A model generated the notes under the pieces. It was not told the origin of the DNA and ran no database searches. It saw only the letters and a list, made by a program, of their open reading frames with translations. From positions 1 through 64,000 of the forward strand of contig JAVEEC010000056.1 of assembly GCA_030840645.1 (NCBI GenBank): a stretch of 64,000 nucleotides of DNA, written 5' to 3'. Position numbers and translations under genes: made by a program. The stretch is from Frankiaceae bacterium (GTDB lineage Bacteria > Actinomycetota > Actinomycetes > BP-191). Numbering within the stretch: the first letter of the stretch is position 1; every line of letters starts with the position of its first letter. Below, piece by piece: positions 33,150-42,513 of the stretch.

Positions 33150-34322
33150 TTGTCGCTGCCCCCGCTGGTCGAGCCGGCCGCCGAGCTGACCCGTGACGAG
33201 ATCCGGCGCTACTCGCGCCACCTGATCATCCCGGACGTCGGGATGGACGGGCAGAAGCGCCTGAAGAACGCCAAGGTCCTCGCGATCGGCGCGGGCGGGC
33301 TCGGCTCGCCGACGCTGATGTACCTGGCCGCGGCGGGCGTCGGGACGCTCGGGATCGTCGACTTCGACGTCGTCGACGAGACCAACCTCCAGCGCCAGAT
33401 CATCCACGGCCAGTCCGACATCGGTCGGGCCAAGGCGCAGAGCGCGAAGGAGACGATCGAGGAGATCAACCCGTACGTGACGGTGAGACTCCACGAAGAG
33501 CGGCTCGACTCGAGCAACGCTCTGGACATCGTTGCCCAGTACGACCTGATCGTGGACGGGACGGACAACTTCGCGACCCGGTACCTCGTCAACGACGCGT
33601 GCGTGCTGTCCGGCAAGCCGTACGTCTGGGGGTCGATCTACCGGTTCGACGGGCAGGCGAGCGTGTTCTGGGCCGAGCACGGCCCGTGCTACCGCTGCCT
33701 GTACCCCGAGCCGCCGCCGCCGGGCATGGTCCCGAGCTGCGCCGAGGGCGGGGTCCTCGGCGTGCTCTGCGGCACCATCGGCTCGGTCCAGACCACCGAG
33801 GCGATCAAGGTGCTGACGGGCATCGGCGACCCGCTGGTCGGGACGCTGTTGATCTACGACGCCCTCGCGATGGAGTTCCGGACCGTGCGGGCCCGCAAGG
33901 ACCCCGAGTGCCCGCTCTGCGGGAAGAACCCGACGATCACCGGGCTGATCGACTACGAGGAGTTCTGCGGAACGGTCTCCACCGCCGCCGAGGAGGCGGC
34001 CGCCACGTCGACCATCACCGCGGCCGAGCTGAAGGCGATGCAGGACAACGGCGACGACCTGCTGCTGGTCGACGTCCGCGAGCCGGGGGAGTACGAGATC
34101 GTCCGCATCCCGGGCTCCGTCCTCATCCCGAAGGGCGACCTCCCCGCGCACCTGGCCGAGCTGCCGCAGGACCGGCCGGTGATCGTGTACTGCAAGACCG
34201 GCGTGCGGTCGGCGGAGGCGCTGGCCCTGCTCAAGGGCGCCGGCTTCGCCAGCGCGAAGCACGTCCAGGGTGGCGTCACCGCCTGGGCGCACCAGGTCGA
34301 CCCGAGCCTGCCCACGTACTAG
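33150..34322 (+). CDS. moeZ: MoeZ, adenylyltransferase/sulfurtransferase
   Basis: A 390-residue fusion of an E1-like ThiF/MoeB adenylyltransferase (residues about 10-250) and a rhodanese domain (about 285-390). Motifs: IGAGGLGSPTLMYLAAAGVG (ATP binding), RQIIHG, zinc pairs CYRC and CPLC, and the persulphide Cys in VYCKTGVRSAEAL. MoeZ activates and sulphurates small ubiquitin-like carriers for molybdopterin, thio-acid and siderophore pathways in actinomycetes. TTG 33150 is chosen since it gives the family N-terminus MSLPPLVEPA and sits 9 nt after GAGGA; GTG 33141 is too close to that site. M. tuberculosis counterpart: Rv3206c, also near DUF3152. Confidence 0.94.
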   Translation: MSLPPLVEPAAELTRDEIRRYSRHLIIPDVGMDGQKRLKNAKVLAIGAGGLGSPTLMYLAAAGVGTLGIVDFDVVDETNLQRQIIHGQSDIGRAKAQSAKETIEEINPYVTVRLHEERLDSSNALDIVAQYDLIVDGTDNFATRYLVNDACVLSGKPYVWGSIYRFDGQASVFWAEHGPCYRCLYPEPPPPGMVPSCAEGGVLGVLCGTIGSVQTTEAIKVLTGIGDPLVGTLLIYDALAMEFRTVRARKDPECPLCGKNPTITGLIDYEEFCGTVSTAAEEAAATSTITAAELKAMQDNGDDLLLVDVREPGEYEIVRIPGSVLIPKGDLPAHLAELPQDRPVIVYCKTGVRSAEALALLKGAGFASAKHVQGGVTAWAHQVDPSLPTY

Positions 34323-34438
34323 GTAGGGACCGCGAGAACGGTCCGGCGGACCCTCAGCGGGCTCGGCCGCGAGAGGAACGCGTCCCCGCCGCGTCGAACG
34401 GTGTGCCTACACACACCACCGACAACGGGGAGTCCCTC

Positions 34439-36664
34439 GTGCGCCGTTCGTCCTTCCGCGTACTCGTCGCGGCGTTCCTGCTCGTCCCGGCCATTGCCGC
34501 GTCCGCCGGCGACCACGGCGGTGGCGGCGGGAACCACGGTGGCGGCCACGGCAACAGCGGCCACGGCAACGGCGGCCACGGCAACGGCGGCCACGGCCAT
34601 GAGGGCGACGGCACGCACGGCGAGGGCCACGGCGACGGCGGCGGCACCGTCACGACCGCCGCACCGGTGTTCACCGGCGCCCGCGCCGCGTCGCCCGTCA
34701 TCCTGACCGGCGCGAGCATCCCGGCCTGGTCGCGGCTCGCGGCGCAGGGTCTGGCGAAGCCGTACCCGAGCGGCGCCACGACGACCGGCGACGGCGTTCG
34801 GCACGCGCACAACGGCACCCTCGTCGTCCCCACCGACGCCCGCACCGGCGTCGACCCGGACCGGATCGTCGCGTACCGGTGGGACGGCGCCGCGTTCGCC
34901 GAGGTGCCGGTGCAGGTGGACCAGCGGTTCCCGTACTTCCTGGCCAACGGGCGCTCGTCGTTCTCGGTGTACTCGGGCACCGACGAGGAGCTGACGTACG
35001 CGTACGCCCCCGACGCGCACAGCGCGGGCGAGGAGGCGTGGAAGAAGGTGTTCGGCGACTGCGCGGCGCGCTACGCGACCGCGGCCGAGAACGCCGCCCT
35101 CCCGGCCTACGCCAACCCGGCGCCGGCCGGCTCGCTCGACACCAACGGCTACACCGCCGCGATGGCCGACCCGGTGCCGACGCTGGACGACGACGACGAG
35201 ATCGTGGTCATGGCGCGCGACGCGGGACCGGCCGCGCCGAGCACCGCGAGCCTGCCGAACGGCGCCACCGACGGCCAGGCGATCCGCGTCACCGACCCGC
35301 TCGCGCCGCACGCGCCGGGCTTCGTCTACCTCGCGCTCAAGGCCGGTGGCTCCGCGTTCAACGCGGCCACGTCGCCCTACGTCACCATGGCCCGCGACGG
35401 CAACGCCGACGAGTGGGTCGACCGCTACGCGTACGCCCCGGACGACCCGGAGAAGATCGGCACGAGCAACACCGGGTACGGCCCGAACCTCCCCGGCACG
35501 GTCTGCCGGACCAGCGCGGCGAACGACGGCGGCATCACGACGCCCGACGGCACCTCGCGCGCGTCCACGGACCGCGTACCGAGAGACGGCATCACCGTCA
35601 CGACCCCGACGTACAGGCTGACGGCGACCGGCCGCTGGATGGTCCGCAGCCTCGCGGTCACCGCGCCGAACACCACCGGGGCGTACGGCCCCGACCTGGT
35701 CAGCCGGTGGAAGGGGCGGGCGTTCCAGCAGAGTCCGGACTCGTCGGTCTCGGTCGTCGGCTTCGAGGACGAGCAGGTCAACTGGGAGGCCAACTCCGCG
35801 CTGCTCGGCTGGCGCGCCGGGCCGGTCCGCGCGATCCGCGAGGTGTGGGGCGCCGACTCCGGCACCAACGTCACCAAGACCGAGCTGTACTACCGCGACG
35901 CCGACGTCTTCAACTACCACGTCCGCGTCCACCCGATCCCGCCGGACGGCCTCTACACGTCGTGGAACTACAACCCCGGCGCGGTCAGCACGTACTACGA
36001 CCTGGTCAAGCCGAACGGCGTCGCGATCGACGGGCAGAACGACGACGTCGGCCAGGTGGACGAGGTGCCCGTGAGCGGGCAGCCGGCGTTCTTCGACACG
36101 TGCGACCCGACGTTCGACGTCTGCTCGGCGGTCGGCAAGCCCGAGGAGGTCGCGGGCCCGAACGGCGGCCTCGTCTACCAGTTCGAGCTGACGTCGCCGC
36201 ATGAGCTGGCCGGCAACATGGCCGCCGTGCCGTACTACCGCGACGACGCCTGCCTCGACGACGGGACAGGCGACACGCCCGTGCCGCGGCCGTGGCCGGG
36301 CGAGACGCGGACCGACAGCCGGGTGAAGCAGGGGTACGTCGACTACTGGAAGGCGCACGGCGCGCCGGCCACGCTCACCTACGCCGACCTCCGGTGCGAA
36401 CCGGCCGCGGACCCGGCGACGACGCCGGCCTGGCAGCGGACGCCGTTCGCGGGGGCGTTCGGGCAGCACGGCCTGCACTTCTTCGTGACGCAGGACAGCG
36501 ACAACGCGTTCGGCCCGAAGCCGGTCGACGAGCTGGACGGGCAGCAGTGGCGGTTCGCGGTGCCGATGTCCGCGCCGACGAACGTCCTCGCCGAGTACAG
36601 CGCCAACGTCAGCGCCAAGCTGACGGGCGTCGTCACGCCGTACGGGGCCCTCCCCGGCCTGTGA
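34439..36664 (+). CDS. Large secreted protein with Gly/His-rich N-terminus
   Basis: A 741-residue exported protein that I cannot assign to a named family. A signal peptide (RRSSFRVLVAAFLLVPAIAASA) is followed by about 45 residues of Gly-His-Asn repeats such as GNGGHGNGGHGH, which could chelate metal ions. The rest is a long mixed alpha/beta region rich in Tyr, Trp and Asp, with motifs VPVQVDQRFPYF, DDDDEIVVMARDAG and MARDGNADEWVDRY, and several paired Cys. GTG 34439 has GGGGAG upstream. A glycan- or surface-associated role is possible. The ATL gene overlaps its stop (GTGA), though functions look unrelated. Confidence 0.75.
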   Translation: MRRSSFRVLVAAFLLVPAIAASAGDHGGGGGNHGGGHGNSGHGNGGHGNGGHGHEGDGTHGEGHGDGGGTVTTAAPVFTGARAASPVILTGASIPAWSRLAAQGLAKPYPSGATTTGDGVRHAHNGTLVVPTDARTGVDPDRIVAYRWDGAAFAEVPVQVDQRFPYFLANGRSSFSVYSGTDEELTYAYAPDAHSAGEEAWKKVFGDCAARYATAAENAALPAYANPAPAGSLDTNGYTAAMADPVPTLDDDDEIVVMARDAGPAAPSTASLPNGATDGQAIRVTDPLAPHAPGFVYLALKAGGSAFNAATSPYVTMARDGNADEWVDRYAYAPDDPEKIGTSNTGYGPNLPGTVCRTSAANDGGITTPDGTSRASTDRVPRDGITVTTPTYRLTATGRWMVRSLAVTAPNTTGAYGPDLVSRWKGRAFQQSPDSSVSVVGFEDEQVNWEANSALLGWRAGPVRAIREVWGADSGTNVTKTELYYRDADVFNYHVRVHPIPPDGLYTSWNYNPGAVSTYYDLVKPNGVAIDGQNDDVGQVDEVPVSGQPAFFDTCDPTFDVCSAVGKPEEVAGPNGGLVYQFELTSPHELAGNMAAVPYYRDDACLDDGTGDTPVPRPWPGETRTDSRVKQGYVDYWKAHGAPATLTYADLRCEPAADPATTPAWQRTPFAGAFGQHGLHFFVTQDSDNAFGPKPVDELDGQQWRFAVPMSAPTNVLAEYSANVSAKLTGVVTPYGALPGL

Positions 36665-36960
36665 GGGCGGAGCCGACACCGTTCGCCGAACGCGTGCTCG
36701 ACGCCGTGCGCCTGATCCCGCGCGGGCGGGTCATGTCGTACGGCGACGTGGCCGAGTACGTCGGTGCCGGCGGCCCGCGCGCGGTCGGCACCGTGCTCGG
36801 GCGCTGGGGCGGCGGGGTGCCGTGGCACCGCGTGGTGACCAGCGACGGGCGGCCGAACCCGGCCCACCCGGAGGAGGCGGCGGTACTGCTGCGGCGCGAG
36901 CGGGTGCCGTTCCGGCGGGAACGCGTCGACATGGTCCGCGCGCGCTGGGACGGCCGGTAG
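36661..36960 (+). CDS. Alkyltransferase-like protein (ATL, MGMT fold)
   Basis: A 99-residue MGMT-fold protein. The alkyl-acceptor motif PCHR of methylguanine methyltransferases is replaced by PWHRVV (Pro54-Trp55-His56), as in ATL proteins, so it cannot transfer alkyl groups. Other motifs are RVLDAVRLIPRGRVMSYGDVA (DNA-binding helix-turn-helix) and VGTVLGRW. ATLs bind O6-alkylguanine, flip it and flag it for nucleotide excision repair. GTG 36661 overlaps the stop of the secreted-protein gene. A counterpart, Rv3204, lies in the same neighbourhood in M. tuberculosis. Confidence 0.92.
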   Translation: MRAEPTPFAERVLDAVRLIPRGRVMSYGDVAEYVGAGGPRAVGTVLGRWGGGVPWHRVVTSDGRPNPAHPEEAAVLLRRERVPFRRERVDMVRARWDGR

Positions 36961-37045
36961 CGCGACGTTTCGGCCCCCGCGCCGTCTCCCCGGACGACAC
37001 CCGTCGTCGTTCCCGGGCCTCGCCCGGGCGAAGGGAGAGCCCAGC

Positions 37046-38866
37046 GTGTCCACCCGCCGCCGTCTCGCCACGTTCGTCGCCCTCGCGGCCCTCGCCTTCG
37101 GGGCGCCCGCCGCGTACGCCAGCCCCGACCGACCCACCGCCGCCGAGCCGACGTCGCGCGGCGAGGCCGTGGTCGCGTTCTACGGGGCACTGCCGCCCGG
37201 CCTGCGCGCCGGGGCGCGACTCGGCGGGTACGAGGTGACGCAGGTCTCGGCCGGCGGCGCGTTCGCGGTGGTCAAGGCCGCCGACGTCGCCCGCGTCCGC
37301 GCCGACCTCGCCGGGCTCCCCGGCCTGCGGCTGGTCGAGGACAACGTCACGGTCACCGCCCTCGTCACGCCGAACGACACGCAGTACGGCTCGCAGTACG
37401 GCCCCGGCATGATGGGCTTCCCGGCCGCGTGGGGGCAGGTCGGCTACGGCACCGCCGCCGTCAAGGTCGCGGTCATCGACACCGGAATCCGCCGTACCCA
37501 CCAGGACCTGACCGGCGGCCGCGTCCTGCAGGGCCACGACTACTACAACAACGACAACGACCCCGCGGACGACTGCGGCCACGGCACGCACACCGCGGGC
37601 ACCATCGGCGCGACGACGAACAACGGCGTGGGCGTCGCCGGCATGAGCCAGGTCACGATCCTGCCGATGAAGGTGCTGTCCGGGACCGACATCCTCGGCA
37701 GCTGCAGCGGCTCCGCCGCCGCGATCGCGCAGGCGATCCGCGACGCCGCCGACCAGGGCGCGAACGTCATCTCGATGAGCATCGGCGGGCCGGACAGCAC
37801 GGTCGAGCACGACGCCGTGACGTACGCGTACAACAAGGGCGTCATCATCGTCGCCGCCGCGGGCAACGACGGCGGCAACAACTCGATCGACTACCCGGGC
37901 GCGTACCCCGAGTCGATCGCGGTCGCCGCGCTCGACTCGACCAAGACCCGCGCGTCGTACTCCGACGGCGGCCCGCAGCTCGACATCGCCGCGCCGGGCT
38001 CCAACGTGATCTCGACGTACAACGCCAGTGACACGTCGTACTCCACGCTGTCGGGCACGTCGATGGCGACGCCGCACGTCGCGGGCGCCCTCGCACTCGC
38101 GCTGTCCTGCGCGCCCGCGGGCACCACCAGGACCACCATCGTCAACGCCCTGTACTCGACCGCCGAGGACCTCGGAGCGGCGGGCCGCGACGACCTGTAC
38201 GGCAACGGCCTGGCCCGCGCCGACCGCCTCGTCGCGAACGTCTGCAGCGGCACCGCGCCGGTCAACCACGCGCCGGTGGCGTCGTTCACCGCGACGCCCT
38301 CGGGTCTCGCGGTGTCGGTCAACGGATCGGCGTCCTCGGACTCCGACGGCGACCCGCTGACGTACGCGTGGACGTTCGGCGACGGCGGCACGGCGACCGG
38401 CGCGACCGCGTCGCACACCTACGCGGCGGCGGGCACGTACGCGGTCGGCCTGACCGTGAACGACGGGCGCGGCGGCACCAACACCGCGACGCAGAACGTC
38501 ACCGTCGCCGCGGGCGGCGACCCCGACCCGTCGACGCCGAACCTCTCCAACGGCGTTCAGGTCAACGTCGCGCTGACCGGCGCGGGGGACCAGAAGTTCT
38601 ACAAGATCAGCGTGCCCGCGGGTAAGTCGCAGCTCCAGGTCGTGATGACGGGTCCGGCCTGCGGCCTCCTGTCCTGCGCGCTGGACGCGGACCTGTACAC
38701 GAAGTTCGCGGCGCGGCCGACGGACACCGTGTACGACTGCCGGCCGTTCGCCTCGGGCAACGCGGAGACGTGCACCCACGCGTCCCCGGCGGCCGGGTAC
38801 TGGTACGTCCGCGTGTACGACTACAGCGGGTCGGGAACGGTCACCATCAAGGCGACGTACTCATAA
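37046..38866 (+). CDS. Secreted subtilase with PKD and C-terminal pre-peptidase-type domains
   Basis: A 606-residue secreted S8 peptidase. Signal peptide to about residue 25; an inhibitor-I9-like pro-region to about 108; the catalytic domain with Asp145 (VIDTGIRRTH), His179 (CGHGTHTAGT) and Ser339 (LSGTSMATPH), thermitase-like; a PKD domain at about 405-490 (SFTATPSG, then DPLTYAWTFGDGGTATG); and a terminal beta-sandwich resembling the bacterial pre-peptidase C-terminal domain (KFYKISVPAG, YWYVRVYDYSG). GTG 37046 has GGGAGAG upstream. It is a conventional extracellular protease, with a strong terminator after the gene. Confidence 0.93.
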   Translation: MSTRRRLATFVALAALAFGAPAAYASPDRPTAAEPTSRGEAVVAFYGALPPGLRAGARLGGYEVTQVSAGGAFAVVKAADVARVRADLAGLPGLRLVEDNVTVTALVTPNDTQYGSQYGPGMMGFPAAWGQVGYGTAAVKVAVIDTGIRRTHQDLTGGRVLQGHDYYNNDNDPADDCGHGTHTAGTIGATTNNGVGVAGMSQVTILPMKVLSGTDILGSCSGSAAAIAQAIRDAADQGANVISMSIGGPDSTVEHDAVTYAYNKGVIIVAAAGNDGGNNSIDYPGAYPESIAVAALDSTKTRASYSDGGPQLDIAAPGSNVISTYNASDTSYSTLSGTSMATPHVAGALALALSCAPAGTTRTTIVNALYSTAEDLGAAGRDDLYGNGLARADRLVANVCSGTAPVNHAPVASFTATPSGLAVSVNGSASSDSDGDPLTYAWTFGDGGTATGATASHTYAAAGTYAVGLTVNDGRGGTNTATQNVTVAAGGDPDPSTPNLSNGVQVNVALTGAGDQKFYKISVPAGKSQLQVVMTGPACGLLSCALDADLYTKFAARPTDTVYDCRPFASGNAETCTHASPAAGYWYVRVYDYSGSGTVTIKATYS

Positions 38867-38878
38867 GTTCACCCGCGG

Positions 38879-38907
38879 GCCGGGCAGGGGTTGCGCCCCT
38901 GCCCGGC
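38879..38907 (+). terminator. Hairpin terminator of the subtilase gene
   Basis: A perfect 12-bp stem GCCGGGCAGGGG/CCCCTGCCCGGC with a 5-nt loop begins 12 nt after the stop codon. No T-tract follows, as is common in actinomycetes. Confidence 0.75.
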
Positions 38908-38952
38908 GAATCCGCCACCCTGACCGGCCCTACACCCTCAGGGAGCCCGCCG

Positions 38953-39231
38953 ATGTCCGTCCTCGCGCAGCTGGAACGGCTCGACCACCGGATCACCGGC
39001 CGCCCGGAGACGACGTACGTCTTCGAGTCGCGGAAGTGGCGGCTGCGGCTCGCCGTGGTCGTGCTGCTGACGCTCGTGTCGCTGGCCATCGCGCTGGCGA
39101 GCACCGCGCGCGTCGCCGGGTGGCTGCTGGTCGCGTTCGCGGTCGCCACCGGCGTCAAGACCGTGCTCGGGCGGCGGCGTTGGCGGGCCGTCGCCGTGCC
39201 GTCGACCGGCGGCCGCTGGTACGAGGTCTGA
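38953..39231 (+). CDS. Small two-span membrane protein
   Basis: A 92-residue protein with two membrane segments (residues about 31-50 and 54-70) separated by a short loop, a basic segment LGRRRWRAVAVP and a charged N-terminal helix LAQLERLDHRI. No family recognised. ATG 38953 lies after a GGGAG motif. It stands alone between the subtilase terminator and the adnA gene, with a copy of the dispersed element after its stop. Confidence 0.65.
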   Translation: MSVLAQLERLDHRITGRPETTYVFESRKWRLRLAVVVLLTLVSLAIALASTARVAGWLLVAFAVATGVKTVLGRRRWRAVAVPSTGGRWYEV

Positions 39232-39251
39232 GGGCCAACCCCTACCCGGCT

Positions 39252-39304
39252 CGTTCTGTGAAGATCACCACGCTCGAGAGGGGCCGCGTGGGCTGCACAG
39301 AACG
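39252..39304. repeat. Dispersed palindromic element, copy B (core only)
   Basis: 53 bp in opposite orientation to copies A and C, again ending in the inverted repeats CGTTCTGTG and CACAGAACG, with an inner CCACGC/GCGTGG dyad. It starts 20 nt after the stop of the small membrane protein gene. Confidence 0.75.
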
Positions 39305-39336
39305 CGATTGTCACACCCGCCTGATTCGATGACGGC

Positions 39337-42300
39337 ATGACGTCGCCCGCCTACCGGCTGCTCCGCGCGGCACCGCCCCCGGTGCCCGTTCCGGTGCTGG
39401 ACGCGGCGCAGCAGGCCGTCGTCGACCACGCCGGCGGGCCGCTGCTCGTCCTCGCCGGGCCCGGCACCGGCAAGACCACGACGCTCGTCGAGGCGGTCGT
39501 CGAACGGGTACGGCGCGGCGCGGCGCCCGAGCAGGTGCTGGTCCTCACGTTCTCCCGCAAGGCCGCCGACGAGCTGCGCGGCCGGGTCACCGCGCGGCTC
39601 GGGCGGACCGTGACCGAGCCGTCGGCGTGGACGTTCCACGCGTTCTGCCTCGCACTGGTGCGGCGCTACGCCGACCCGTCGCCGGCGCCGGTGCGGCTGC
39701 TGTCGGGTGCCGAGCGGGAGGTCCGCATCCGCGAGCTGCTCGCGGGCAACGCCGACGGCGAGGGCACGGCCTGGCCCGACGCCGTACGGCCCGCCCTCGG
39801 CACGCGCGGCCTCGCGCGCGAGGTCGCCGACGTCGTCGACCGGGCCCGCGAGCGCGGCCTCGACGGCGCGGCGCTGGCGGCGTTGGGGGAGCGGTCCGGC
39901 CGGGCCGGCTGGGTGGCGGCGGGGCGGTTCCTGGACGAGTACCTCGACGTCCTCGACCTGCGCGGCGAGCTCGACTACGCGGGTCTGGTCGGGCGCGCGG
40001 TCGACCTGCTCTCCGAGCAGGAGGTGCTGGCCGACGTGCGCGACCGGTACCGCGCGGTGTTCGTGGACGAGTACCAGGACACCGACCCGTCGCAGGAGGC
40101 GCTGCTCCGGCTGCTCGCCGGGGACGGTCGCGACCTGGTCGTCGTCGGCGACCCCGACCAGTCGGTGTACGCGTTCCGCGGGGCCGACGTGTCGGGGATC
40201 CTCGACTTCCCCGACCGGTTCCGTACGGCGGCCGGCCGCGCCGCGCCGCGGCTCGCGCTCGCGGTGTCGCGGCGCTTCGACGAGACGACGCTGGCGCCGT
40301 CCCGCGCGCTCGCCGCGCGCATCCCGACGCCGGGCCTGCCCGCCGCGCTGCGGGAGGCGCACCGAGGGGTCCGGGCCGTCGGCCCGGCCGGTGCCCCACC
40401 CGAGGTCCGGCTCTACCCGGCCGTCGCCGAGGAGGTCCAGGCCGTCGCCGACCTGCTCCGCCGCGAGCACCTGTCGGGTGGCGTGCCGTGGCGGGAGATG
40501 GCGGTGCTGGTGCGGTCCGGGGTGCGGTCGATCCCGGTGCTGCGGCGGGCGTTCGCGATGTCGGGCGTCCCGGTGACCGTGGCGGCCGACGAGGTGCCCG
40601 TCGCGCGCGACCCGGCCGTCCTGCCGTTGGTCACCGCGCTGCGGGTGGCGGACTGGCTGCGCGCGCGGAAGGGGGAGGCGCCGTTCGACGCCGAGCAGGC
40701 GGAGCTGCTGCTGCTCTCGCCGCTCGGGCGGGCGCTGCCGAGCGGGCTGCGGCTGCTGGGGCGGCGGCTGCGCGAGCTGGAACGTGCCGCGGGCGAGGCG
40801 TTCCCGCCGCCGTCCGCCGAGCTGGTGCGGCTGGCGATCCTCGACGCGCGCGACCTGACGGCGGTCGAGGGCTGGGCGGCCGGTCCAGCGCGGCGCCTCG
40901 TGTCGTTGCTGCATGCGGCCCGCGACCTGCTGGCTTCGGGCGGGACGCCGGAGGAGGCGCTGTGGGCGCTCTGGGACGGCAGCGGCTGGGACCGCCGCCT
41001 TGAGGCCGACTCCGGGGGTACGTCGACCGCCTCGCGGCAGGCCGACCGCGACCTCGACGCGGTGCTCGCGCTGTTCCAGGCCGCGGCCCGCCTCGAGGAA
41101 CGCCGCCCGCGCGGCGGTGTCACCGCCCTGCTGGACGAGCTGGCGGCGCAGGAGATCCCCGCGGCGCCGACCGAGGAGCGCGCCGCCTCCGAGCAGGCCG
41201 TCCGGCTGCTGACCGCGCACCGTTCGAAGGGGCTGGAGTGGGACGTGGTCGTCGTCTCCGGCGTGCAGGACGGCGTCTGGCCGGACCTGCGGCGCCGCGG
41301 GTCGCTGCTCGACGCGGACCTGGTCGACGCCGTCGATCCGCGCCCGCCCGCGACCCCGGCGCAGCTGCTCGCGGAGGAACGCCGCCTCCTCTACGTCGCC
41401 CTCACCCGCGCCCGCCGCCGGCTCGTCGTGACCGCCGTCGAGGCGCTGGACGAGGGCGGGGAGCGACCGAGCCGGTTCCTCGACGAGCTCGGGGTCGAGC
41501 CGGTGCGGGACCGGGCCGCGGCCGCCGCAGGGACGCTCTCGGCCGGCTCGCTCGTCGCGCGGCTGCGCCGTTCCCTCGCCGACCCGGCGTCGTCGGACGC
41601 GCTGCGGCGGGCCGCGGCGCACCGCCTCGCCGCGCTCGCGACGGCGCGGGGGGGCGACGGTGCCGCGCTCGTCCCCGTCGCGGACCCGGACGCGTGGTGG
41701 GGGCTGCGCGCGGTGACGCCCGGGGTGCGGCCGGCGCGGGACCCGGAGGCGCCGTTGGTGCTGTCCGGCTCGGCCCTCGCGGCGCACCAGCGCTGCCCGC
41801 TGCGCTGGCTGCTCGAACGCGAGGCGGGCGCCCGCGGCCCCTCGACCGCGGCGCAGGGTTTCGGCGTGGTGCTGCACGCCGTGGTCCGGCTGGTGAGCGA
41901 GGGCGTGCTCGCTCCCGACGTCGACGCGTTGCTGGGGCGGCTCGACACGGTCTGGCCGTCGCTCGGCTTCGAGGCGCCGTGGCACGGCGCCGCCGAACGC
42001 CGCGAGGCCGAGTCGGCGCTGCGCCGCTTCCTCGCCTGGCACTCGGCGCGCGGACGCGAGGTGGCGGGCAGCGAGATGGCGTTCCGCGTGACGGTCGGCG
42101 ACGTCGAGCTGGTCGGCTCGGCCGACCGGGTCGAGGTCGCGGCCGACGGTGCCGTACACGTCGTCGACTTCAAGACCGGCCGGACGGCCAAGGCCCGCGA
42201 CGAGGTCGACCGCGACCCGCAGCTCGGCGTCTACCAGCTCGCCGCGCGGGAGGCGGCGTTCGGCCCGCCGGCCGCCCTCGGTGGCGCGGACCTGGTCTGG

Positions 42301-42513
42301 CTCCGGGTCGAGCGCAAGGGCGGCGTGCCGCAGGTGCAGACCCAGGAGCCGTTGCCGGAGGCGCCGGTGACCTGGGTACACGACCTGCTCGACGGCACGG
42401 CTCGGGGCATCCGGGCCGAGCGGTACCCGGCGCGGCCCGACGACGACTGCGACCGCTGCCCGTTCCGCGGCTGCTGCCCCGCGCACCCGGCCGGCGGGCA
42501 GGTGGTCTCGTGA
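39337..42513 (+). CDS. adnA: AdnA-type helicase-nuclease subunit
   Basis: A 1058-residue UvrD-family helicase with a C-terminal RecB nuclease domain. Motor motifs: GPGTGKTTTL (Walker A, near residue 42), LTFSRKAADEL, VFVDEYQDTD (Walker B), VVGDPDQSVYAFRGA, LTAHRSKGLEWDVV and YVALTRARRRL. The nuclease core is GSADRVE, then VHVVDFKTGR, flanked by four Cys (RCPLRW and CDRCPFRGCC) for an Fe-S cluster. With the next gene it forms the actinobacterial AdnAB motor-nuclease that resects double-strand breaks. The adnA/adnB naming follows gene order in mycobacteria (Rv3202c then Rv3201c) and could be reversed by a phylogeny. Confidence 0.92.
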   Translation: MTSPAYRLLRAAPPPVPVPVLDAAQQAVVDHAGGPLLVLAGPGTGKTTTLVEAVVERVRRGAAPEQVLVLTFSRKAADELRGRVTARLGRTVTEPSAWTFHAFCLALVRRYADPSPAPVRLLSGAEREVRIRELLAGNADGEGTAWPDAVRPALGTRGLAREVADVVDRARERGLDGAALAALGERSGRAGWVAAGRFLDEYLDVLDLRGELDYAGLVGRAVDLLSEQEVLADVRDRYRAVFVDEYQDTDPSQEALLRLLAGDGRDLVVVGDPDQSVYAFRGADVSGILDFPDRFRTAAGRAAPRLALAVSRRFDETTLAPSRALAARIPTPGLPAALREAHRGVRAVGPAGAPPEVRLYPAVAEEVQAVADLLRREHLSGGVPWREMAVLVRSGVRSIPVLRRAFAMSGVPVTVAADEVPVARDPAVLPLVTALRVADWLRARKGEAPFDAEQAELLLLSPLGRALPSGLRLLGRRLRELERAAGEAFPPPSAELVRLAILDARDLTAVEGWAAGPARRLVSLLHAARDLLASGGTPEEALWALWDGSGWDRRLEADSGGTSTASRQADRDLDAVLALFQAAARLEERRPRGGVTALLDELAAQEIPAAPTEERAASEQAVRLLTAHRSKGLEWDVVVVSGVQDGVWPDLRRRGSLLDADLVDAVDPRPPATPAQLLAEERRLLYVALTRARRRLVVTAVEALDEGGERPSRFLDELGVEPVRDRAAAAAGTLSAGSLVARLRRSLADPASSDALRRAAAHRLAALATARGGDGAALVPVADPDAWWGLRAVTPGVRPARDPEAPLVLSGSALAAHQRCPLRWLLEREAGARGPSTAAQGFGVVLHAVVRLVSEGVLAPDVDALLGRLDTVWPSLGFEAPWHGAAERREAESALRRFLAWHSARGREVAGSEMAFRVTVGDVELVGSADRVEVAADGAVHVVDFKTGRTAKARDEVDRDPQLGVYQLAAREAAFGPPAALGGADLVWLRVERKGGVPQVQTQEPLPEAPVTWVHDLLDGTARGIRAERYPARPDDDCDRCPFRGCCPAHPAGGQVVS

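Noticed and set aside
34327-34344. Terminator after moeZ (GGACCG/CGGTCC hairpin)
   Set aside because: A 6-bp stem only and no T-tract; too weak to list as a feature.
36661-36960. Active O6-methylguanine methyltransferase
   Set aside because: The acceptor Cys is Trp (PWHRVV), which marks the non-catalytic ATL group.
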